Part shown: positions 52,012-59,797 of the stretch, piece after piece | Position numbering within the stretch: the first letter of the stretch is position 1 | Layout of the letters: every line of letters starts with the position of its first letter | NCBI RefSeq assembly: GCF_018847975.1 | Contig: NZ_CP072597.1 | Coordinates: 3,387,001 to 3,451,000, forward strand | Source: Lysobacter sp. K5869 | Lineage (GTDB): Bacteria > Pseudomonadota > Gammaproteobacteria > Xanthomonadales > Xanthomonadaceae | Direction of reading: 5' to 3' | Length of the DNA: 64,000 bases | Program-made: the position numbers and the translations under genes | The notes under the pieces: generated by a model | What the model was told of the DNA's origin: nothing | The model's database searches: none | Seen by the model: the letters and a program-made list of their open reading frames with translations, nothing else

Positions 52012-53655
52012 GTGAACTCTCCGATCGCCATGATGCGCTATGCCGTCTACGTCGCCAGCCTGATCCTGACCTTGGTCTGCGCGGTTCTGGTTTTCCTGCA
52101 TCACCCGTACTGGCTGTGGGGCGTGGCCGCGTTCGGCGCGATCGCCGCGCTCGGCACCGCCGACCTGCTGCAGACCCGCAGCACCCTGCGCCGCAATTAC
52201 CCGGTGCTCGCGCATTTCCGTTACGGCCTGGAATCCATTGGCCCGGAAATGCGCCAGTACTTCATCGAGGCCGATACCGCCGAGGTGCCGTTCTCGCGCC
52301 AGCAGCGCGCGTTGGTCTATCAGCGCTCCAAGTCGGTCAACGACGTGCGCCCGTTCGGCAGTCAGGTCGACGTCTACGGCCTGGACTACGAATGGATCAA
52401 CCATTCGCTGGCGCCGACCGCGCACGTCGCCCACGATTTCCGCGTGACCATCGGCGAGAACACCGCGCAGCCGTACGCGGCCAGCGTGTTCAACATCTCG
52501 GCGATGAGCTTCGGTTCGCTCTCGGCCAACGCGATCCGCGCGCTCAACAAGGGCGCCAAGCTCGGCGGGTTCTATCACGACACCGGCGAGGGTTCGATCT
52601 CGCCGTATCACCGCGAGAACGGCGGCGATCTGGTCTGGGAAATCGGCTCGGGCTATTTCGGCTGCCGCGACGAGCGCGGTTTCTTCAGCGAAGAGCGCTT
52701 CGTCGCCAACGCCGGCGACGCGCAAGTGAAGATGATCGAGATCAAGCTCTCGCAAGGCGCCAAGCCCGGCCACGGCGGCGTATTGCCGGCGGCCAAGGTC
52801 AGCGCCGAAATCTCGGCCACGCGCGGCGTGCCGATGGGCCAGGACTGCGTCTCGCCGGCCGCGCACACCGCGTTCGATTCGCCGTTGGGGCTGCTGAAGT
52901 TCGTGGCGCGGCTGCGCGAACTGTCGGGCGGCAAGCCGGTCGGCTTCAAGCTCGCCATCGGCCATCCCTGGGAGTGGTTCGGCATCGCCAAGGCCATGCA
53001 CGAAAGCGGGTTGCTGCCGGACTTCATCGTCGTCGACGGCGCAGAGGGCGGCACCGGCGCGGCGCCGGCGGAGTTCATCGACCACGTCGGCGTGCCGATG
53101 CACGAGGCGCTGATGCTGGTGCACAACACCTTGGTCGGGCTGGAGCTGCGCGACAAGATCCGGGTCGGCGCGGCCGGGCGCATCACCAGCGCGTTCGACA
53201 TCGCCCGCACCTTGGCGATGGGCGCGGACTGGTGCAACGCCGCGCGCGGCTACATGTTCGCGCTGGGCTGCATCCAGGCGCAGAGCTGCCACACCGACCG
53301 GTGCCCGACCGGCATCGCGACGCAAGATCCCAGTCGCTGGGGCAAGCTCGACGTGCCGGACAAATCCGCGCGCGTGTTCCACTTCCACGAGAACACGCTC
53401 AAGGCACTGCGCGATTTGCTGTGCGCGGCGGGGCTGCGGCATACCTCGGAGATCGGGCCCGAGCACATCCTGCGCCGGGTCACGCCGACCGAAGTGCGTT
53501 CGCTCGGCGCGCTCTACAACTTTCTCGCGCCCGGCGACCTGCTCGGCAAGATTCCGGCGCACGCGGTGTTCCAGTCGTTCTGGGCGGGCGCGCGCAGCGA
53601 TTCGTTCTCGGCGCCGGAGCGGGTGTTGGCGATGCGGACGAGCAAGTCGTTTTGA
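52012..53655 (+). CDS. FMN-binding glutamate synthase-like membrane protein
   Basis: A 547-residue protein: two N-terminal membrane helices (residues 9-29 and 33-50), then a Glu_synthase (FMN-binding, TIM-barrel) domain. Family segments: FNISAMSFGSLSANAIRALNKGA, ENGGDLVWEIGSGYFGC, KPGHGGVLPAAKVSAEI, VGFKLAIG, FIVVDGAEGGTGAAP, and the Cys cluster AQSCHTDRCPTGIATQ that would bind a 3Fe-4S cluster. It lacks the amidotransferase domain, so it is not a complete glutamate synthase; the substrate is unknown. It may start at GTG 52012 or ATG 52030. Confidence 0.82.
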   Translation: MNSPIAMMRYAVYVASLILTLVCAVLVFLHHPYWLWGVAAFGAIAALGTADLLQTRSTLRRNYPVLAHFRYGLESIGPEMRQYFIEADTAEVPFSRQQRALVYQRSKSVNDVRPFGSQVDVYGLDYEWINHSLAPTAHVAHDFRVTIGENTAQPYAASVFNISAMSFGSLSANAIRALNKGAKLGGFYHDTGEGSISPYHRENGGDLVWEIGSGYFGCRDERGFFSEERFVANAGDAQVKMIEIKLSQGAKPGHGGVLPAAKVSAEISATRGVPMGQDCVSPAAHTAFDSPLGLLKFVARLRELSGGKPVGFKLAIGHPWEWFGIAKAMHESGLLPDFIVVDGAEGGTGAAPAEFIDHVGVPMHEALMLVHNTLVGLELRDKIRVGAAGRITSAFDIARTLAMGADWCNAARGYMFALGCIQAQSCHTDRCPTGIATQDPSRWGKLDVPDKSARVFHFHENTLKALRDLLCAAGLRHTSEIGPEHILRRVTPTEVRSLGALYNFLAPGDLLGKIPAHAVFQSFWAGARSDSFSAPERVLAMRTSKSF

Positions 53656-53735
53656 TCGCGCGGGCCGCGGCGCGCGGCGGCGGCGCGGTGGCGATGGGGG
53701 CGGGCGGCGTTCGGTCGCTCGCGTAAGAGCAACGT

Positions 53736-53864
53736 CAAAATGGATTCCGGCTTTCGCCGGAATGGCGGGAGTTGAATGGGTTCCGGCTTTCGCCGGAATG
53801 GCGGATCGCGAAGCTGCGCAGCTTCAAATCCCGTCATTCCGGCGAAAGCCGGAATCCATTTTGC
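53736..53864. repeat. Three CCGTCATTCCGGCGAAAGC elements
   Basis: Two copies in one direction (53736-53768 and 53779-53804) and one inverted copy (53830-53864) lie between convergent genes. The flank GAGCAACGTCAAAATGG is shared, inverted, with the array near 36.65 kb, showing that the mobile or amplified unit is longer than the palindrome. Confidence 0.8.
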
Positions 53865-53898
53865 TTTTGCGTCGTCGAGCCCGAATGCCGCCCGCGGC

Positions 53899-54264
53899 TT
53901 ACAACAGCGCCAACACCCGCTCCGGCGGCCGGCCGATCACCGCGCGTCCGCCGTGCACGAACACCGGCCGCTCGATCAGCCGCGGATGCGCGACCATCGC
54001 CGCGATCAACGCGTCCTCGCTCAGCGCGGCATCGTCGAGCCCGGACTGCTTGTATTCGTCTTCGCCGGTGCGCAGCAGTTCGCGCGCGCCGATGCCGAGT
54101 AAGCCCAGCAGTTCGCGCAGTTCCGCCGCGTCCGGCGGCGTTTCCAGATACGCGATCACCACCGGCTCGACGCCGCGTTCGCGCAACAGCTCCAGGGCGC
54201 CGCGCGACTTGGAGCAGCGCGGGTTGTGATAGAGGCGAGTAGGGGCGCGATGCGCGTCGGTCAT
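53899..54264 (-). CDS. arsC: Arsenate reductase, glutaredoxin-type
   Basis: A 121-residue ArsC-family protein. The active-site motif YHNPRCSKSRG places the catalytic Cys17 in the HxxCxxS-like loop. LELLRERGVEPVVIAYLETPP and RLIERPVFVHGGRAVIGRP are family core segments, including Arg residues expected to bind oxyanion. It should reduce arsenate with glutathione/glutaredoxin, though some ArsC/YffB paralogues do not. GAGGAG precedes the ATG. No arsB or arsR is nearby, so it is a single gene. Confidence 0.88.
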   Translation of the reverse strand: MTDAHRAPTRLYHNPRCSKSRGALELLRERGVEPVVIAYLETPPDAAELRELLGLLGIGARELLRTGEDEYKQSGLDDAALSEDALIAAMVAHPRLIERPVFVHGGRAVIGRPPERVLALL

Positions 54265-54388
54265 GACGGACTCCTCGGGACGAAGGCGGACGTAGCGAGC
54301 GCGTCGGCGAGAGCGCACGAGCACGCATGAGCACGCATGAGCGCATGTTCGCGCGACGACAAAACGACGCGCGCGCCGCGCCGCAACG

Positions 54389-54411
54389 AAAAAAGCCGGC
54401 TTTCGCCGGCT
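54389..54411 (-). terminator. Terminator of tRNA-Val
   Basis: On the minus strand AGCCGGC and GCCGGCT pair around a GAAA loop, followed by six T. It lies 14 bases after the tRNA 3' end. Confidence 0.85.
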
Positions 54412-54424
54412 CGTTTCTTGCAAC

Positions 54425-54499
54425 TGGTGGGCGGTGCAGGGTTCGAACCTGCGACCCTCGCCGTGTGAAGGCGATGCTCTACCGCTGAGCTAACCGCCC
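54425..54499 (-). tRNA. tRNA-Val (CAC)
   Basis: Seventy-five bases read on the minus strand: acceptor GGGCGGT/ACCGCCC, D-arm, anticodon stem TCGCC/GGCGA with loop TTCACAC, T-arm around GGTTCGAACC, encoded CCA. Decodes GUG, a frequent codon in GC-rich genomes. Confidence 0.96.
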
Positions 54500-54517
54500 G
54501 ATGTAATCGGGTCGCAA

Positions 54518-54546
54518 ATTGTAATCGGGCCTTCGCGAACTGACAA
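54518..54546 (-). promoter_or_regulatory. Sigma-70 promoter of tRNA-Val
   Basis: On the minus strand TTGTCA (54546-54541) and TACAAT (54523-54518) are separated by exactly 17 bases, the optimum. The -10 box ends 18 bases before the tRNA. Confidence 0.75.
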
Positions 54547-54822
54547 GCCTTTTGGCCGTCGATGTTCGGATGTCCCGTCCGGCCGGGTTTCGTCTGCGAA
54601 AACGGGGCCGGAGCGGGGCCGTCTTCGCCGCGGATCGCCCTGAAAACGGGGCGAAACAGGCTGAAACGGGCCGATTGCCGCGCGCCGGGCCGCAAACCGG
54701 GCCGGTCGGCCGCCCCGTCGAGCGGGCCGGTCGCCGGCGCACGAAGCTGAAGGCTGCGCTGCGCGGCCGCGCATCCTAGCCGAATGCGCGCGCCGGCTCC
54801 AGCGCGCGCATCGGCGCGGCGT
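54547..54822. other. Intergenic region after the tRNA-Val promoter
   Basis: Together with the promoter this forms a 323-base gap. The part from 54590 to 54700 has several runs of GAAAACGGGGC and GAAACGGGC imperfect repeats; no gene or clear signal is visible. Frames on both strands are low-complexity. Confidence 0.5.
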
Positions 54823-55677
54823 TCACTCCAACTGTTCCTTGGCGTAGGCCGCGTCCAAGGCTTCCATCGCATCGACGGGCTTGAGCTTGGCGGCCTTCTC
54901 GTACGCCGCCGCGGCCGCGGCCTCCTGCTTGTGGCCGTGCAGCAGCATCAGCACATTGCCGTGTTCGATATGGGCGATCGGCGAATCCGGCGTGAGCTTG
55001 AGCGCGGTCTTGATGTGCTTCTCCGCTTCGCTGGCCTTGGCGCCGTAGGTGAGGCCGCCGATCATGCCGCCGATCTTGTCGATGATCTCGGCGTGGTACA
55101 GCGCCATCGCGGTGTGCGCTTCGGCGTGCTTGGGTTCGAGTTCCAGGGTCGCGTCCAGCGCGGTGCGGACCTTGCCGGCGATGCCGTCCTTGAGCGCCTT
55201 GGCGATGCTCAGGCCCTGGCTGTAGCGGCCGAGCGCGAACGCGTAGCGGTAGTGGCTGTTGGCGTCGTCGGGCAGCGCGGCGACCGCGGCTTCTGCGACC
55301 TTGGCCGCTTGCTGGTAACGCTTGAGCTGTTCGGCTTCGTCCTCGACCAGATACGTCGCATGAATGCCCAAGGCTTTGACCGCCACCGACGCGCCGACCG
55401 CGCCGAGTTTCTCGCCCGCGTCGAAAGCGGTCTTGAAGTCGCCGCGATGGAACGCGCGCCACGCCTCCTGCAACGCCTCGGCCAGCGCGTCCGCGTCCAC
55501 GCCCTTGGGCGCGGCCTTGCCGGCGGCCTTGATCAGCGCGGCGGCGCGCTTGGCGTCGGGGAAGGGTTCCGCGTCGCCCGCGTGCAGCTTGGGCCAGGCT
55601 TTCTTGAGGGCGTCGCCGGCGTAGGCGTAGGCCTTGGCGTCGTGCGGAAAAGCGGCCCAGGCGGTCTTGGCGGCCAT
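54823..55677 (-). CDS. TPR-like helical repeat protein
   Basis: A 284-residue, wholly helical, cytoplasmic protein without a signal peptide. Segments such as SHYRYAFALGRYSQGLSIAKAL, HAEAHTAMALYHAEIIDKIG and PIAHIEHGNVLMLLHGHKQEAAAAAAYEKAAKLKP fit tetratricopeptide repeats in the second half; the first half is Ala/Lys-rich with WRAFHRGDFKTAFDAGEKL. Probably a protein-interaction scaffold; no specific function can be given. AAGGA lies seven bases before the ATG at 55677; an ATG at 55779 would add a Pro-rich leader. Confidence 0.72.
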   Translation of the reverse strand: MAAKTAWAAFPHDAKAYAYAGDALKKAWPKLHAGDAEPFPDAKRAAALIKAAGKAAPKGVDADALAEALQEAWRAFHRGDFKTAFDAGEKLGAVGASVAVKALGIHATYLVEDEAEQLKRYQQAAKVAEAAVAALPDDANSHYRYAFALGRYSQGLSIAKALKDGIAGKVRTALDATLELEPKHAEAHTAMALYHAEIIDKIGGMIGGLTYGAKASEAEKHIKTALKLTPDSPIAHIEHGNVLMLLHGHKQEAAAAAAYEKAAKLKPVDAMEALDAAYAKEQLE

Positions 55678-55848
55678 GTACTGTCCTTGTTCCAACGGGA
55701 TCGGACCGGCAGCATCCCGCCGCGGCGGGGGCGCTGGCAAGAGGGGCGCGCTGTGCGCCGGCGACGCGGCTAGTGCCATTGCTCAAGGCGCGCTGGCGAT
55801 AGTGCGCGGGCGAAACCGTCCATTCCGGGCGGTCGACGGAGCGCAAGC

Positions 55849-56274
55849 ATGGCAGTGGGCAAACGCAACAAGCAGGCGGCGGCCAATCCGACCACGACGC
55901 AGGCCACCACGCTGCGCCATCTGTGGCTGGCCGGGCTGGGTCTGGCGGTGGTCGCGCGCCGCGAAGCGCTGGCCGGCGCCGGCCGCGCGGCGGGGCAGGT
56001 CGAGGCGCTGCAGCGGCGCGTGCGCGATCTGGCTTCGGACGCGCGCGGCAACGTGGTCGGCGGGATCGAGAACGTGCGCGGTCAGGTCGAGCCGAAGGTG
56101 GTGCAGTTCAGCGCCGAGGTCGAGGCGCGGCTGGCGCCGGTGCTCGACAAGCTCGGCCTCAAGGGCCAGCGCAAGCCGCGCGCGCAGCGCAAGGGCCGCA
56201 AGCCGGCGGCGAAGAAGGCCGCGCCGCGTCGCGCCCCGCGCAAGCCGGCCGCGCGCCGCGCGCGCAAGGCCTGA
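55849..56274 (+). CDS. Phasin-like protein with basic tail
   Basis: A 141-residue protein. The first 30 residues are polar; then a short amphipathic block TLRHLWLAGLGLAVVARREA resembling the LWLAGLGA segment at the start of PhaI/PhaF phasins; then a long helix (about residues 45-105); the last 35 residues are a Lys/Arg/Ala/Pro tail (KGRKPAAKKAAPRRAPRKPA) like histone H1 or PhaF. Such tails bind DNA and link storage granules to the nucleoid. A terminator follows. The diverged helix makes the phasin call moderate. Confidence 0.6.
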   Translation: MAVGKRNKQAAANPTTTQATTLRHLWLAGLGLAVVARREALAGAGRAAGQVEALQRRVRDLASDARGNVVGGIENVRGQVEPKVVQFSAEVEARLAPVLDKLGLKGQRKPRAQRKGRKPAAKKAAPRRAPRKPAARRARKA

Positions 56275-56283
56275 GGCAAGCAG

Positions 56284-56309
56284 AAAGGGCGCCGCGAGGC
56301 GCCCTTTTT
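56284..56309. terminator. Bidirectional terminator
   Basis: A ten-base stem AAAGGGCGCC/GGCGCCCTTT with GCGA loop; T run follows on the plus strand and the A run gives a T-rich tail on the minus strand. It lies between the convergent phasin-like and TetR genes. Confidence 0.8.
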
Positions 56310-56361
56310 CGTCGTTGCCGAAGCCGGTGTCGCGCCGGCTGCCGCGTTCAGCCGCGGATGT

Positions 56362-56988
56362 TCAGTCCAGATACGCGCGGATCAGCGTGTTCAGGTGCAA
56401 GCGCTCGGCGTCGCGCAGGAACGGCGACAGCAGCATCATCACCTGGACGATGCCGTCGCGGATCGCCGCGTGCTCGTCCTTGTCGCCGCGCGCGGCGGCG
56501 TAGTTGAGCCAGAACGTCGCGATCACCAGCACGTTGGTCGCGGTCGCCGCCAGTTCGTCGCCCGAGGCGCGCATGACCCCGGCCTGCGACAGCCCGCGCA
56601 TGACCAGATGCGCCTGCTCATCGGCGCGCTTGAGGATGCGCGCGAAGCGCATGCGCAGGCGGCGGTTGCGGCTGAGGATTTCGACCAGGTCGCGGTAGAG
56701 GAAGCGGTAATCCCAGATGCACTCGAACACCAGGTGCAGCTGCAGCCAGATGTCTTCCAGCCCCGGCAGGCGCCCTTGCGGCGCGGCCAGCGCGGCGTCC
56801 ATGCGCTCTTCGAATCGAGCGAACAACTGCTCGATGATGTCGTCCTTGTTGCGGAAGTGGTAGTACAGATTGCCGGGGCTGATCTCCAGCTCGTCGGCGA
56901 TGTGGTTGGTGGTGACGTTGGGTTCGCCCTGCGCGTTGAACATGATCAACGCGGCATCGAGGATGCGTTGGCGGGTCTGTTTCGCCAT
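56362..56988 (-). CDS. TetR-family regulator, PhaD-like
   Basis: A 208-residue regulator. Helix-turn-helix at residues 5-50: RQRILDAALIMFNAQGEPNVTTNHIADELEISPGNLYYHFRNKDDIIEQLF. The FNxQGEPNV...ISPGNLYYHF pattern is close to PhaD of pseudomonads, which activates phasin genes in response to acyl-CoA. The ligand domain contains LEDIWLQLHLVFECIWDYRFLYRDL, also PhaD-like. It should control the neighbouring phasin, acyl-CoA-binding and reductase genes. The next gene upstream on the minus strand (acyl-CoA-binding protein) ends 38 bases before it. Confidence 0.82.
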   Translation of the reverse strand: MAKQTRQRILDAALIMFNAQGEPNVTTNHIADELEISPGNLYYHFRNKDDIIEQLFARFEERMDAALAAPQGRLPGLEDIWLQLHLVFECIWDYRFLYRDLVEILSRNRRLRMRFARILKRADEQAHLVMRGLSQAGVMRASGDELAATATNVLVIATFWLNYAAARGDKDEHAAIRDGIVQVMMLLSPFLRDAERLHLNTLIRAYLD

Positions 56989-57026
56989 CGTGCGGCCGGC
57001 GGGGGAAGGGCGGGCGCGGCGCGGCG

Positions 57027-57284
57027 TCAGCCGCGCAGTTTCTTGACGAGGTCCACGTACTTCTTCTTGGCCTCGGTTTGATCGGTGCCCTTGAGCTTGT
57101 CCCAGGCTTCGTACTTGGCCGTGCCGACGAAGTCGAAGAAGCCGGGCTTCGGCCCGCTGACGTCGCCCTCGGCGCCCTGCTTGTACAGCGCGTACAGGCG
57201 CAGCAGCGTGTCGTTGTCGGGGCGATCGGGCAGGGACTGGACGTCCTTGGCGGCTTGTTCGAATGCGGCTTGGATATCGGACAC
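57027..57284 (-). CDS. Acyl-CoA-binding protein
   Basis: An 85-residue protein, the usual length of an ACBP. The family signature is clear: IQAAFEQAAKDVQSLP, LLRLYALYKQGAEGDV, KPGFFDFVGTAKYEAWDKLKG and AKKKYVDLVKKL. It binds medium- and long-chain acyl-CoA esters as a four-helix bundle. GTG start at 57284 after AGGAGAGG; the ATG 21 codons upstream adds a non-homologous leader. It is divergent from the acyl-CoA reductase gene and next to the TetR gene, so it may buffer acyl-CoA for that enzyme. Confidence 0.9.
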   Translation of the reverse strand: MSDIQAAFEQAAKDVQSLPDRPDNDTLLRLYALYKQGAEGDVSGPKPGFFDFVGTAKYEAWDKLKGTDQTEAKKKYVDLVKKLRG

Positions 57285-57439
57285 GGCGGGCCTCTCCTGG
57301 GCACCAGGGTGAGGCGGCATCACACCATGCGTATCGGGGTGGGTCAATACGGAAAGGAATTGTTACCGCGCCCGCGCTCTGGCACCGTAGCGGCATGCCG
57401 CCGCGACGGCGGCCGATCGGGGCCATCCAGGAGAGGGGT

Positions 57440-59428
57440 ATGAGCTATTTCGTCACCGGCGCGACGGGTTTCATCGGTCGCTTCCTTGTCGGCAACCTGC
57501 TGAAACGCAAGGGCACGATCCACGTGCTGGTGCGCAAGGATTCGCAAAAGAAGTTCGAGGCCACGGCCAAGAAGATGGGCTGGGATCCCAAGCGGGTGAT
57601 CCCCGTGGCGGGCGACATGACCCAGCCCAAGTGCGGGCTGACCGCGGCGCAGATCCGCGCGCTCAACGGCAAGATCAAGCATTTCTTCCATCTGGCGGCG
57701 ATCTACGATCTCACCGCCAGTCCGCAGGCGCAGCGCGCGGCCAACATCGACGGCACCCAGCACGCGCTGGACCTCGGCGCCGCGCTCAACGTCGGCTGCT
57801 TCCACCACACCAGTTCGATCGCCGCCGCTGGCATGTACCCGGGCGTGTTCCGCGAGGACATGTTCGACGAAGCCGAGGGCCTCGACGATCCCTACCTGCG
57901 CACCAAGCACGATTCGGAAGGGCTGGTGCGCGCGGAGAAGCGGATCAAGTGGCGGATCTACCGCCCCGGCATGGTCGTCGGCCATTCGCAGACCGGCGAG
58001 ATGGACAAGATCGACGGTCCGTACTACTTCTTCACCTTCCTCAAGAAGCTGCGCGAGATGCTGCCGCCGTGGATGCCGATGCTCGGCGTCGAGGGCGGGC
58101 GGATCAACATCATTCCGGTCGATTACGTGGTCGATGCGATGGACCACATCGCGCACAAGCCCAAGCTCGACGGCCATTGCTTCCATCTGACCGACCCGGA
58201 GCCGCAGCGCGTCGGCGAGGTGCTCAACACTTTCGCCCGCGCCGGCCACACGCCGGAGATGACCATGCGCATCGACGCGCGCATGTTCGCCTTCGTGCCC
58301 AGCGGCATCCGCGGCGCGGTCGGCAACCTGCCGCCGGTGCGGCGCTTCGTCGGCATGCTGCTGCGCGACTTCAAGATTCCCAAGGAAACCTTGAAGTTCA
58401 TCACCTATCCGACCCGCTTCGACAATCGCGAGACCGAACGCGCGCTGCGCGGCAGCGGGATCAAGGTGCCGCGTCTGGACGATTACGCGTGGCGCTTGTG
58501 GGATTACTGGGAACGCCACCTCGACCCGGATCTGTTCGTCGACCGCACGCTCAAGGGCAAGGTCCGCAACAAGGTCGTGGTGATCACCGGCGGTTCCTCG
58601 GGCATCGGTCTGGCGACGGCGGAGAAGGTGGCCGCGGCGGGTGCGGTGACGGTCATCGTTGCGCGCGGCGAGGAGGAATTGTTCAAGGCGCGCGACGCGA
58701 TGAAGGCCACCGGCGGCAAGGTGTTCGCCTACACCGCCGATCTGGCCGACATGGCCGATTGCGACCGCTTGGTGAAGACCATCCTCGCCGAGCACGGCCA
58801 CGTCGACATCCTGGTCAACAACGCCGGCCGTTCGATCCGCCGCTCGATCGAGCTCAGCTACGACCGCTTCCACGATTTCGAGCGCACCATGCAGCTCAAC
58901 TACTTCGGCAGCCTGCGCCTGATCATGGGCTTCATGCCGAAGATGACCGAGCGCCGCAAGGGCCACATCATCAACATCTCCTCGATCGGCGTGCTGGCGA
59001 ACTCGCCGCGGTTCTCGGCCTATGTGGCCTCCAAGGCCGCGCTGGACGCGTTCAGCCGCTGCGCGCAGGGCGAGTTGTCGGGCAAGGGCATCAGCTTCAC
59101 CACGATCAACATGCCGTTGGTGAAGACGCCGATGATCGCGCCGACCAAGATGTACGACAGCGTGCCGACGCTGACGCCCGACGAGGCCGCCGATCTGGTG
59201 GTCAAGGGCATCATCGAAAAGCCGAGTCGCATCGCCACGCGTTTGGGCATCTTCGCCTCGGTGGTCAACGCGCTGGCGCCGAAGGCGTACGAGGTGGTGA
59301 TGAGCACCGCGTTCGAGCTGTTCCCCGACTCGGCCGCGGCCAAGGGCGACCGCAAGGGGCTCAAGGACGAGCATGCGAGCAACGAGCAGATCGCGTTCGC
59401 GGCGTTGATGCGCGGCGTGCATTGGTGA
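57440..59428 (+). CDS. Two-domain fatty acyl-CoA reductase (fatty alcohol-forming)
   Basis: A 662-residue protein joining two SDR domains, the architecture of the Marinobacter alcohol-forming fatty acyl-CoA reductase. N-terminal reductase domain (residues 1-370): VTGATGFIGRFLV, Tyr152/Lys156 in DPYLRTKHDSE, YRPGMVVGHSQTGEMDKIDG, INIIPVDYVVDAMDHIAH. C-terminal aldehyde-reducing SDR domain: TGGSSGIG at 383-390, NNAGRSIRRS, and Tyr528/Lys532 in YVASK, ending FAALMRGVHW. Nearly every stretch resembles the Marinobacter enzyme, as remembered. It should reduce long-chain acyl-CoA to fatty alcohol via aldehyde using NADPH, for wax ester or lipid making. GGAGAGG precedes the ATG. Confidence 0.88.
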   Translation: MSYFVTGATGFIGRFLVGNLLKRKGTIHVLVRKDSQKKFEATAKKMGWDPKRVIPVAGDMTQPKCGLTAAQIRALNGKIKHFFHLAAIYDLTASPQAQRAANIDGTQHALDLGAALNVGCFHHTSSIAAAGMYPGVFREDMFDEAEGLDDPYLRTKHDSEGLVRAEKRIKWRIYRPGMVVGHSQTGEMDKIDGPYYFFTFLKKLREMLPPWMPMLGVEGGRINIIPVDYVVDAMDHIAHKPKLDGHCFHLTDPEPQRVGEVLNTFARAGHTPEMTMRIDARMFAFVPSGIRGAVGNLPPVRRFVGMLLRDFKIPKETLKFITYPTRFDNRETERALRGSGIKVPRLDDYAWRLWDYWERHLDPDLFVDRTLKGKVRNKVVVITGGSSGIGLATAEKVAAAGAVTVIVARGEEELFKARDAMKATGGKVFAYTADLADMADCDRLVKTILAEHGHVDILVNNAGRSIRRSIELSYDRFHDFERTMQLNYFGSLRLIMGFMPKMTERRKGHIINISSIGVLANSPRFSAYVASKAALDAFSRCAQGELSGKGISFTTINMPLVKTPMIAPTKMYDSVPTLTPDEAADLVVKGIIEKPSRIATRLGIFASVVNALAPKAYEVVMSTAFELFPDSAAAKGDRKGLKDEHASNEQIAFAALMRGVHW

Positions 59429-59450
59429 GCGCGGCGTAAGCCAAGGCGCG

Positions 59451-59484
59451 CGAAGCCCGGCGATTTCGCCGGGCTTCGTCGTTT
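59451..59484 (+). terminator. Terminator of the acyl-CoA reductase gene
   Basis: CGAAGCCCGGCGA and TCGCCGGGCTTCG form a perfect 13-base stem around two bases (59451-59478), followed by TCGTTT, 23 bases after the stop. Confidence 0.7.
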
Positions 59485-59515
59485 CGGCGCGCAGCGCAGG
59501 TCGCATGGCCTCCCC

Positions 59516-59600
59516 GTAGGAGCGGCGTAAGCCGCGACCGCGGGGCCGCGAGGCCGCGTCGTCAGCGCGGTGTCGCGGTCGCGGCTCGCGCCGCTCCTAC
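59516..59600. repeat. Inverted pair of GTAGGAGCGGC repeats
   Basis: Left arm 59516-59543 (GTAGGAGCGGCGTAAGCCGC then GACCGCG), right arm 59572-59600, nearly perfect reverse complements. Confidence 0.85.
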
Positions 59601-59626
59601 AAGGGGCTGCGACGATTCGCCGCGCA

Positions 59627-59658
59627 AAAAGAAGAAGCCCGGCATGGCCGGGCTTCTT
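59627..59658 (-). terminator. Terminator of the minus-strand Mrr-like gene
   Basis: AAGAAGCCCGGC and GCCGGGCTTCTT pair around ATG. Read on the minus strand it is followed by CTTTTTG, a good uridine tail. Confidence 0.75.
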
Positions 59659-59694
59659 GTTGTTCGACACTCGATGATGCCGCGTCCGCTCCGT

Positions 59695-59779
59695 GTAGGA
59701 GCGGCGTAAGCCGCGACCAAGACACCACGCTTGCGACGCAAGCTTGCAACCCCGCGGTCGCGGCTTACGCCGCTCCTAC
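59695..59779. repeat. Second inverted pair of GTAGGAGCGGC repeats
   Basis: Left arm 59695-59718, right arm 59753-59779, both carrying the GCGTAAGCCGC variant, 95 bases after the previous pair, whose arms mix the GTAAGC and CGAGCC variants. Confidence 0.85.
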
Positions 59780-59797
59780 GCGAGGCTCACGAAGGCC

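Larger units (their letters stand above)
59429..59797. other. Intergenic region packed with hairpins
   Basis: No gene. Contents in order: a 13-base perfect stem at 59451-59478 that may end the reductase transcript; a repeat pair at 59516-59600; a terminator at 59627-59658 oriented for the minus strand; a second repeat pair at 59695-59779. The region separates convergent genes. Confidence 0.8.

Noticed and set aside
54261..54872. A minus-strand frame of 203 codons across tRNA-Val
   Set aside because: It overlaps a tRNA and its promoter and terminator, and has no protein-like composition.
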